Assembly (NCBI GenBank): GCA_041228335.1
Contig: CP166130.1
Span: 1,202,638 to 1,266,637, forward strand
From: Alphaproteobacteria bacterium LSUCC0684
Lineage (GTDB): Bacteria > Pseudomonadota > Alphaproteobacteria > Puniceispirillales > UBA1172
Reading direction: 5' to 3'
DNA: 64,000 nt
Shown: one piece after another, positions 34,294-40,578 of the stretch
How positions within the stretch are numbered: position 1 is the stretch's first letter
Layout: each line of letters starts with the position of its first letter
Notes under the pieces: model-generated
What the model was told of the DNA's origin: nothing
Databases searched by the model: none
Seen by the model: only the letters and a program-made list of their open reading frames with translations
Position numbers and translations under genes: made by a program

Positions 34294-35402
34294 TGAATAT
34301 TGTTTCAGAGTTAGACAATCTTGCTAATAAAAATTTAGAAACTCCCAGAGATCTCTCTAAATACGTCGTTTCTTTTTCTGAACTTCAAGTGATGAATATT
34401 CCGCCTCGTGAGTATCTCATTGGGTCGTGGATGCCTAAAGATAGTTTTGGAATGGTATATGCTGAACGAGGTCATGGTAAGAGTTGGTTCTGTATGGCCT
34501 TATCAATTGCAATAGCTGGAGGGGCCAAACAGTTTTTAGGCTGGCCTATATCTAGCAAACAAGGTGTTCTCTATGTAGATGGTGAAATGGCACTCGCAGA
34601 GATAAAAGAGAGGTTCCAGAGCCTAGCCAAAAAACCAATTGATGGTTTGTATCTCTTGCCATCAGAGACTCTTTATAGGGATGGGGTTCCAATTTGTCTT
34701 GATGAAAGGTCAGAACAAAACGCCATCAATGATTTGTTACAGGACTTAGAGAACAAAGGGTGTCGCCCCCAGGTGATCGTGCTTGATAACTTATCAACCT
34801 TAAGAAGAGGTATAAACGAAAATGATAATAGTGAAGCCCAGTCGTTATTAGATTGGCTAATTTCACTTAGGCATCTTGGTCATACCGTCATTATTGTTCA
34901 TCATGCGGGTAAAAGTGGGCAACAAAGAGGAGCATCTATAATCGAGGTGCCAATGGACTTTATCATCCATCTTAAGGAGCCTGATAAAAAGAGAGTGACA
35001 ATGCCTGGTGAACAAAGGTTTGAGTTTAAGTTCACCAAATTAAGGGGTAAAAGGCCAAGACCTGACCATGGTACAATTTTACTACGTCATGACATAGAAC
35101 ATGGGACTGAGTTGTATTGCGAAGAAGAAAACGACTTTATTGAAAAACATCACTTAGTTCTCCGATATCTAAAAGAAAATGGGCATACACCTCAGAGAAA
35201 GATCGCTAAAGATCTTGAAATGGCTGTTGGTTCAGTTAATGAAGCAATCCAAAAATTGAGGTTGTCTGGACTACTTCAACCTGTAAAAAACAGTTATGTA
35301 TTAAATCATGACGGTGAATACTTACTTCACCAAATTTGGCCAACCCGTTTTAAGTTGCCAAAGGGATTAGGGGATGTTCAGGAGGACGATTTACCGTTTT
35401 GA
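34293..35402 (+). CDS. RepA-like replicative ATPase
   Basis: A 369-residue RecA-fold ATPase of the RSF1010 RepA/AAA_25 class, probably a hexameric helicase for element replication. Walker A is AERGHGKS (residues 57-64), the second acidic site is VLYVDGEMA, Walker B is VIVLDN (Asp165), and TVIIVHHAGKSG contains the sensor histidines. Residues about 285-345 form a winged helix (HHLVLRYLKENGHTPQRKIA) that could bind the neighbouring repeats. The stop codon itself lies within the first palindrome of the iteron-like array. Confidence 0.87.
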   Translation: MNIVSELDNLANKNLETPRDLSKYVVSFSELQVMNIPPREYLIGSWMPKDSFGMVYAERGHGKSWFCMALSIAIAGGAKQFLGWPISSKQGVLYVDGEMALAEIKERFQSLAKKPIDGLYLLPSETLYRDGVPICLDERSEQNAINDLLQDLENKGCRPQVIVLDNLSTLRRGINENDNSEAQSLLDWLISLRHLGHTVIIVHHAGKSGQQRGASIIEVPMDFIIHLKEPDKKRVTMPGEQRFEFKFTKLRGKRPRPDHGTILLRHDIEHGTELYCEEENDFIEKHHLVLRYLKENGHTPQRKIAKDLEMAVGSVNEAIQKLRLSGLLQPVKNSYVLNHDGEYLLHQIWPTRFKLPKGLGDVQEDDLPF

Positions 35403-35520
35403 ACAAAATTGTTCAAATGAATGTTCAAGCATCCTATTTGTCATAGCGAAAACCAATATGTCCAATGGTTATAACTATGTTCAGAAATGAACATACGATT
35501 GAACACCAGCGTTCAGTTCA
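35398..35520. repeat. Iteron-like array, left part (candidate origin)
   Basis: Eight GTTCA/TGAAC words occur in 123 bases, at 35400, 35411, 35423, 35479, 35488, 35500, 35511 and 35516. Two sets form palindromes: TTTGAACAA-AA-TTGTTCAAA at 35398-35417 and TATGTTCA-GAAA-TGAACATA at 35476-35495. It follows the RepA-like gene directly, where a replication origin or autoregulatory operator would be expected. An IS3 element begins six bases after it. Confidence 0.6.
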
Positions 35521-35561
35521 TCCCCTGTCTAGCCCCAATTTTCTGTGCCACTAATTTTCGA

Positions 35562-36305
35562 TTACTCTACTAGTGTTTCAGGTACGGGCGGTCGCATATT
35601 TAGTCCATGATGTGGTCTGATGTGATTGTATTGGCGGAGCCATACATTGATTGCAGTTTGCGCTTGATGGACAGTGTGGAACCATTCTGCGTTTAGCACT
35701 TCATTGCGTAACGTGCCATTGAAGCGCTCGTTATAGCCATTTTCCCAAGGCGAGCCTGGATAGATTTGGATTGGCTCGATGCCAACCTTCCTAAGCCAAG
35801 TTTGAAGATGCTCTGCAATGAACTCGGGGCCGTTGTCCGATCTGATGAACCTTGGTTTTCCTCGCTTAAGGATCAGATCAAACAATACGTCCAGCACGTC
35901 ATTGGCATTCATCTTCGGCCTGACGGCCACGCACAAAGCTTCTCGTGTGTATTCATCGATAACGGTCAGCATTTTGTAGCTGCGTCCATTTGTTAGCTTA
36001 TCGTGGACAAAGTCAATCGACCAAATATGATTTGAATGCTGAGGTCTTAGCCTGATGACAGAGCTGTCTTTGTGATACAGGCGTTTTCGTTTCTTGTGAC
36101 GCTGTGGAAGTTGCAACCCTTCTTCACGCCATAATCGTTCTACTCGCTTGTGGTTGACCTTCCAGCCCTCGATCTGCAGCAACTGAGTTATCTTCCGATA
36201 GCCGTAGCGGCCATACGCCTTGGCCAATCTCATCATGGCCAAGCGTAGGGCATCATCATCGTGCTGAACCGCCTTGTAGTTCAGCGTTGAACGAGCAATA
36301 TCCAA
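35562..36305 (-). CDS. IS3 transposase OrfB (catalytic)
   Basis: The rve-type DDE integrase of the IS3 element. Catalytic residues are visible in WSIDFVHDKL, IRSDNGPEF and WENGYNERFNGTLRNE. The first in-frame start is TTG 36305, but the frame stays open upstream to the slippery sequence at 36404-36396, reading KAKGLTQEQQRQAVIHTRQK and on, so the active product should be an OrfAB fusion made by -1 frameshifting. The frame is intact, suggesting recent activity. Confidence 0.92.
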   Translation of the reverse strand: MDIARSTLNYKAVQHDDDALRLAMMRLAKAYGRYGYRKITQLLQIEGWKVNHKRVERLWREEGLQLPQRHKKRKRLYHKDSSVIRLRPQHSNHIWSIDFVHDKLTNGRSYKMLTVIDEYTREALCVAVRPKMNANDVLDVLFDLILKRGKPRFIRSDNGPEFIAEHLQTWLRKVGIEPIQIYPGSPWENGYNERFNGTLRNEVLNAEWFHTVHQAQTAINVWLRQYNHIRPHHGLNMRPPVPETLVE

Positions 36306-36382
36306 GACCTTGCATGTTCGTCGCTCAGATGTGTTGAGCTTTTGTCTTGTATGAATGACGGCCTGACGTTGTTGCTCTTGCG

Positions 36383-36670
36383 TCAGACCTTTGGCTTTAA
36401 AAAATCCAAGCTTTCCTTCAAGATCAACTTGTCCAACTCAAGTTCCGCTACAATCTTTTTGAGCCGATCATTCTCTTTTTGCAGCGACTTCATCTCGCTG
36501 AGCTGAGACCGCCCCATGCCGCCGAATTTCTTGCGCCAGCCGTAATAGGTTTTGTCCGAAACTCCTGCCTTGCGACAAGCGCTAACAACATCCATGCCAC
36601 CATGAATATGAACTTCAATCTCACGTAACAGCTTCAAAATATCTTCGTCCGTATAACGCTTCCTAGCCAT
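36383..36670 (-). CDS. IS3 transposase OrfA
   Basis: A 95-residue helix-turn-helix and leucine-zipper protein. The HTH is in VSACRKAGVSDKTYYGWRKK, and a coiled coil follows (SLQKENDRLKKIVAELELDK). It ends after the TTTTTTAAAG slippery run, where ribosomes can shift -1 into OrfB. It binds the terminal repeats and regulates transposition. Confidence 0.9.
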   Translation of the reverse strand: MARKRYTDEDILKLLREIEVHIHGGMDVVSACRKAGVSDKTYYGWRKKFGGMGRSQLSEMKSLQKENDRLKKIVAELELDKLILKESLDFLKPKV

Positions 36671-36742
36671 AATTTCGATCCTCCGTCTCTATCAAATTAT
36701 GGCACAGTTTTACGGGGCTAAGACACCCCCATTAAGGGGGGA

Positions 36743-36763
36743 TGAACACTGAACAGCCTGAAC
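36743..36763. repeat. Iteron-like array, right part
   Basis: Three TGAAC words lie at 36743, 36750 and 36759, immediately right of the IS3 end. Joined to 35398-35520 by removing the IS, they would form one array of eleven words in about 160 bases. The remainder of the gap to 36853 is AT-rich with no gene. Confidence 0.55.
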
Positions 36764-36853
36764 ATATAAAAGATAATTTGGTTATATCATGGCCTTTAGG
36801 AAAGGGAGGGATTCATAGAAAATCTCATCGTTACATGGCTCAAGAAACTAACT

Positions 36854-37207
36854 TCATAAATTATCTTTCCAATTTCTTTCTAATATACCTCCAGCAATTA
36901 ATTCACGTTCTATCTGGCGAAGTTCCTTCCTGATCTCCCGACCCTGAGCAGCATTCTCACGACGCTTCTCTAACTTGTCCTTGGTGTATCTCCCGTGACG
37001 CAGGTTGGCCTCAGAGATCCGAGTGCGTCCTTCCTCGGTCCTTGGACCAGTGCTGGCACCTCCATGAACTCTGCAACGCCCATTCCTTTTGTTAGCAGGA
37101 CGCTGACAAGCAGTCCCCTTTCTGGTCTTGGCACCGCATCTCTGTCCGGGCCAATCTGCCCCGAAACGCCATTCAACACCGATGGTTACATTGTCTTTTG
37201 TTAGCAT
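36854..37207 (-). CDS. HGGxSTGP-motif small basic protein
   Basis: A 117-residue basic protein with CGAKTRKGTACQRPANK, then GRCRVHGGASTGPRTEEGR, then a helical charged C-terminus. The Cys/His pattern (C..KTR.G..C, C..HGG) suggests a small zinc-binding or nucleic-acid-binding domain. Proteins with the HGGASTGP signature are frequent in prophages and islands of alphaproteobacteria; their role is unknown to me. An operator-like palindrome lies just upstream. Start at ATG 37207; no strong ribosome binding site is seen. Confidence 0.75.
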   Translation of the reverse strand: MLTKDNVTIGVEWRFGADWPGQRCGAKTRKGTACQRPANKRNGRCRVHGGASTGPRTEEGRTRISEANLRHGRYTKDKLEKRRENAAQGREIRKELRQIERELIAGGILERNWKDNL

Positions 37208-37223
37208 TCAAAATACCCCGAAT

Positions 37224-37245
37224 ATGAGGTATTATCATACCGCAT
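37224..37245. promoter_or_regulatory. Operator-like palindrome upstream of the HGG protein
   Basis: ATGAGGTAT-TATC-ATACCGCAT is an inverted repeat with one mismatch in nine pairs, 17 bases before the ATG at 37207. It could bind a dimeric regulator. The basis is sequence symmetry alone. Confidence 0.35.
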
Positions 37246-37415
37246 GTTTATTGGGGTCAGAAGGGTTGGATTACTTAGTGTAATATTTGGTGGGGGAATA
37301 CAACCGCCGCTACTTGCACCTGGATTATGAAATGCTGAAAAGCTTTATACCATTGTGAGATATGTCTAGTTTAGTGCCAAAAACCATAGGCTGGCTTAGG
37401 TTAGTCTAAACAGGT

Positions 37416-37511
37416 TCTAGACGAGAAGTCCTTTACGCCGAATGGTTCCACAGCACCAAACAACCACAAACTGCAATAAATGTCTGGCTTCGCCAATACA
37501 AACAAAACTGA
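37416..37511 (+). pseudogene. Remnant of an IS3 transposase OrfB 3' end
   Basis: Translation gives REVLYAEWFHSTKQPQTAIN then VWLRQYKQN and a stop, matching NEVLNAEWFHTVHQAQTAIN of the intact OrfB at 35562-36305 at diverged level. Only about 30 codons remain, so this is an older, different IS3 copy. Confidence 0.8.
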
Positions 37512-37534
37512 GGCGCAATACTAATACAACCTTC

Positions 37535-37930
37535 TATAACTAAAAGCCCACTCACAATTTCACCTGAAGTTGGGTCACTGTAGCAAAATGCTATTTTATT
37601 TGTATTATAATGTATACTTGGCAAGCCCAAACTATCCAGCAGGATTAATCCGCCCGCCCCATTGGCTGAGGAGACTTTTTGGATAACTCTTTAGCTGAAC
37701 TTATCCTATCCGACTTTACTACCGCCAAATGTAATAGCAATACTTTGGCTATAAACTTGCCCCAGCCAGGTGTTGAACAAGCACCCATATTATTTTCAGC
37801 AAATAATCCGGCACCATATATTGGTGTATCACTCACCCCACCCAGAGGTTTAAATGGTGTACCACCATTTGACGTCTCTACCGCAAAGTTTCCTTCTTTA
37901 TTACTTTCGACAGCACCGAAAGTACCTTTA
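37535..37930 (-). pseudogene. Decayed isoaspartyl peptidase/L-asparaginase (family T2)
   Basis: Two frames on the minus strand together match the beta subunit of plant-type asparaginases. The first reads GTFGAVESNKEGNFAVETSN and then DTPIYGAGLFAENN; the Thr in GTFGAV is the autocatalytic nucleophile position. After a frameshift near 37656 it continues GAGGLILLDSLGLPS and YNTNKIAFCYSD, as in the GG.GG.I.LD region of the family. A stop lies immediately before the nucleophile segment and the alpha part is absent. The gene is truncated and frameshifted, hence dead. The stretch between 37208 and 37986 holds this and the IS remnant and no intact gene. Confidence 0.75.
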
Positions 37931-37986
37931 GTGTGCGGTTTTTAGGACGATTAAATTGTTTATAGTTGAAATAACTATAAAAATAT

Positions 37987-40029
37987 ATGAAACAACATAT
38001 TAGTTATTTTTCCCGAAAGAAAGATATGTATTTAATGTTAGAAATCGATGCTCAAAAAATATATGAAAAGGGGAAAGCCTTTATTGAACAGGAACTTTAC
38101 TTTGATGCTTTAGTTGAATTTGAGAAGTTGTATGAGGTTTTTCCAGATAACCTAGACATTTTCAATGCAGTATGTATTTGCAAAATTAAAACCAGTAATC
38201 CAGAACAGGCATATGAGCTATTATATAATTCAATTAAGTCTAATAAATTTAATTCGGATTTGTTGCTGACATTCGGCAATCTCTTATTTGAAAGAGAGCA
38301 AATATCTAAAGCGTTAAACATTTTTTCTGAAGGCAACAGGATTTATCCGGAAAATATTGAATTTAATTATGGAATCGCCTTAGTTAAGGAAAAACAATAT
38401 AAGTTTTCAGAAGCATTGGAAATCTATGATAATTTAATTAATATAAATAATAATGATTACAGATATTTTGCAAACAGAGGCACTATTCATCTCTCACTTC
38501 AGAATACTGAAAGATCCATTAAAGATAGCGTTACTGCAATAAAACTTAATCCGGATGATTACAAACCTTATATTACTCTCTCTCTTGCATATTCAATGAA
38601 TAATGATCTGAAAAATTCACAGGATATTTTGAAAAATGCAAAAATACGATTTCCGGACAACCCTATAATAGAAGTTGAATGGATTAATCGTTGCCTTAGC
38701 AATTGTGACTGGACATTTTTAAATTATAAAAATTACATTTCATCCAAATTAGGTATTACGTCCGAAGCTATAACTCCTCTTCCCATGATTTCAATTGAAG
38801 ATTGTCCGGAGGGTCAATTTAAGAGATCCTTAAATTGGGCAAAGTTAAAATTTAAATATCAAAATACATTCAAAATAGATAAATCACACAACCCGGAACA
38901 AAAACTGAAAATTGGTTTTTTCAGTTCTGACATTCGTGAACACCCTGTTATGTATTTGATAATGGGTCTATTGAGGGAGTATGATAAGACTAAAAACGAA
39001 ATTTATATTTACAGTTATAAGAATGACTCAAAAAGAATTATGCAAAGAAAGGTTGCAAAACTTGTTGACCATTTCTTCGATATTGAAAGTGATCTCGATG
39101 AAGATGTTGTAGATTTAGTAAGGAGCCATGATTTAGATGTTGCCATAGATCTTAATGGATATACTGCACACTCACGATCAAACTTGTTCAAGGACAGGAT
39201 TGCACCGGTTCAGATAAACTTCTTAGGTTATCCAAGCACAATGGGTGCAGATTTTATTGATTACATCATTGCCGATAAAATTATTATTCCTGATACATAC
39301 AGAAAATTTTATTCTGAAAAGATTATTTATATGCCTCATTGTTTTCAGCCCAATGATAACCTGAGGGAGTTTTCTACAGACAAAACAGATAAAGCTGGGA
39401 ACAGTTTACCTGAAAAAGGTTTTGTATTTTGTTGCTTCAATAATACTAATAAAATCAGCTCATCAGAATTTGATATTTGGATGAAAATATTATTGAAAGT
39501 CGATGGAAGTGTCTTGTGGCTGTTGAAATCAAATAACTTGGCAGAAGATAACTTGAAAAAAGAGGCAGAAAAACGAGGGGTAAATCCAGCCAGAATTATT
39601 TTTGCAGAAAGAGTGCCCTCCTTATCAGAACATCTGGAAAGGCTTCAACATGCTGATTTGTTTATAGATACCTTTAATTACAATGCGCATACGACAGCCA
39701 GTGATGCGTTATGGGCAGGACTTCCCATTGTAACAAAACAAGGGAAACAGTATGCAGCCAGGGTTGCTTCAAGTCTTTTAAACGCTGTCGGGTTGGCTGA
39801 ACTCATTACTTTCACTGAAAAAGATTATGAGAATAAGATAATAGAATTGGCTTTAAACCCAGTAAAACTTTCTGCAGTAAAAGATAAACTTTCTTCGAAT
39901 AAATTGAACCACCCTTTATTTGACACGAACCGTTATGCAAGAAACTTTGAAGATGGTTTGAGACAGGCCGTTAATGCTTATATTGAAAAAACTCAATATC
40001 AGGATATAACAGTTAAAGATTTGGTGTGA
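37987..40029 (+). CDS. TPR/O-GlcNAc transferase-like glycosyltransferase (AT-rich copy)
   Basis: A 680-residue protein with tetratricopeptide repeats in residues about 20-250 and a GT41 catalytic domain (about 300-670). The GT41 domain has the catalytic His region DIREHPVMYLI, QINFLGYPSTMGADFIDYII, and the donor-binding FNYNAHTTASDALWAGLPIV. GT41 enzymes attach GlcNAc or related sugars to Ser/Thr of proteins; in bacteria they modify adhesins, flagellin or unknown targets. It is very AT-rich, more so than its paralogue at 40579. An initial ATG at 37987 is likely, with another at 38026. The adjacent FkbM gene suggests surface glycan work. Confidence 0.88.
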   Translation: MKQHISYFSRKKDMYLMLEIDAQKIYEKGKAFIEQELYFDALVEFEKLYEVFPDNLDIFNAVCICKIKTSNPEQAYELLYNSIKSNKFNSDLLLTFGNLLFEREQISKALNIFSEGNRIYPENIEFNYGIALVKEKQYKFSEALEIYDNLININNNDYRYFANRGTIHLSLQNTERSIKDSVTAIKLNPDDYKPYITLSLAYSMNNDLKNSQDILKNAKIRFPDNPIIEVEWINRCLSNCDWTFLNYKNYISSKLGITSEAITPLPMISIEDCPEGQFKRSLNWAKLKFKYQNTFKIDKSHNPEQKLKIGFFSSDIREHPVMYLIMGLLREYDKTKNEIYIYSYKNDSKRIMQRKVAKLVDHFFDIESDLDEDVVDLVRSHDLDVAIDLNGYTAHSRSNLFKDRIAPVQINFLGYPSTMGADFIDYIIADKIIIPDTYRKFYSEKIIYMPHCFQPNDNLREFSTDKTDKAGNSLPEKGFVFCCFNNTNKISSSEFDIWMKILLKVDGSVLWLLKSNNLAEDNLKKEAEKRGVNPARIIFAERVPSLSEHLERLQHADLFIDTFNYNAHTTASDALWAGLPIVTKQGKQYAARVASSLLNAVGLAELITFTEKDYENKIIELALNPVKLSAVKDKLSSNKLNHPLFDTNRYARNFEDGLRQAVNAYIEKTQYQDITVKDLV

Positions 40030-40140
40030 CTTAGAACCTACCTTTCACCCAACCTCGTGATTTTACGTCAAAGTGTCAATACTACGGCCCATTCATAATG
40101 TTTGTGAACTTGCCTTCTTTACACTACGACATCACCCTAC
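40030..40140. other. Spacer between glycosyltransferase gene and inverted repeat
   Basis: No gene or clear terminator is visible in these 111 bases; composition shifts from AT-rich to mixed toward the repeat. Confidence 0.4.
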
Positions 40141-40401
40141 AACCCCGATCCGAGGTCCGAGGTCCAAAGTCTTAGTTCCAAGGTCCTCGGCCCCCGAACC
40201 TTGGCCCATGATGCTCTAAACTTGGCTCATTGATGGCTGAAACTTGTCCCTCGATCCTTGGCCCTGGGTTCAGGTAAGGTTGCAGGTAAGGTTTTGATAG
40301 TTGACCAATACGCTGGCCCTGCTAAGATATTGATATTGCTGGAAACAGTCTTGAAATGGTGCTATGTATAGGCTTCGAACTCTGTCCCGGGGAGCCATTT
40401 T
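40141..40401 (-). repeat. Right copy of ~255-bp inverted repeat, ending in attR core
   Basis: It is the reverse complement of 32712-32965 with a few differences, for example CGAACTCTG against CGAACTCCG, and one additional GAGGTCC-type unit. The right end of the element leads into the core GTCCCGGGGAGCCATTTT at 40384-40401, followed by sequence not found at attL. Read in tRNA orientation this is attR. Confidence 0.88.
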
Positions 40402-40541
40402 CCTTACTTTCAATTTTTTGCGGGACGGTTTCGAGCCGCCTCCTTTATCAATGGCAGCGTGGCAACGCCACGCGGGGTTCTCCACCGTCCCGGGGAGCCA
40501 TTTTCCTTACTTTCAATTTTTTGCGGGACGGTTTCGAGCCG
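40384..40541 (+). repeat. Tandem attR copies (55-bp direct repeat, period 103)
   Basis: The 55 bases at 40384-40438, core plus CCTTACTTTCAATTTTTTGC and the following CGGGACGGTTTCGAGCCG, recur exactly at 40487-40541. Between them lies a hairpin, GCGTGGC-AAC-GCCACGC (about 40456-40472). The second core shows that attachment sites were duplicated, possibly by accretion of another element. Confidence 0.85.
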
Positions 40542-40578
40542 GGGAAACAGATGAGGGACAGAAGAATGTTTCCCGACG

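Larger units (their letters stand above)
35526..36725 (-). mobile_element. IS3-family insertion sequence
   Basis: A 1200-bp element with imperfect terminal inverted repeats starting TGTCTAGCCCC (left) and TGTCTTAGCCCC (right, minus strand), both sharing CTGTGCCA further in. CCCC occurs on both flanks and may be a four-base target duplication, as generated by the IS407 group. It carries overlapping orfA and orfB with a T6A3 slippery site (36404-36396). It sits inside the GTTCA array. Confidence 0.9.
29727..40504. mobile_element. Mosaic integrative element in tRNA-Asn
   Basis: The element lies between the tRNA-Asn 3' end and direct copies of the same sequence at 40384-40401 and 40487-40504. 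It carries a tyrosine recombinase next to the tRNA, an AlpA-like regulator, a primase-polymerase and a RepA-like ATPase, with cargo (Rieske oxygenase, AhpD-like, TPR glycosyltransferase). Base composition is AT-rich against the host. An attP-like junction in inverted orientation at 32666-32729 shows at least two related elements or an internal rearrangement. No conjugation or capsid genes are visible, so it would be mobilised by others or be defective. Confidence 0.8.

Noticed and set aside
37679-37945. An 88-residue + strand frame in the decayed region
   Set aside because: It is the complement of the asparaginase remnant, whose family match on the minus strand explains the open frame.
40440-40500. 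A second tRNA-like structure at the attR copies
   Set aside because: Only the tRNA-Asn 3' end is present; D arm and anticodon arm are absent, and the hairpin between copies does not fit a cloverleaf.
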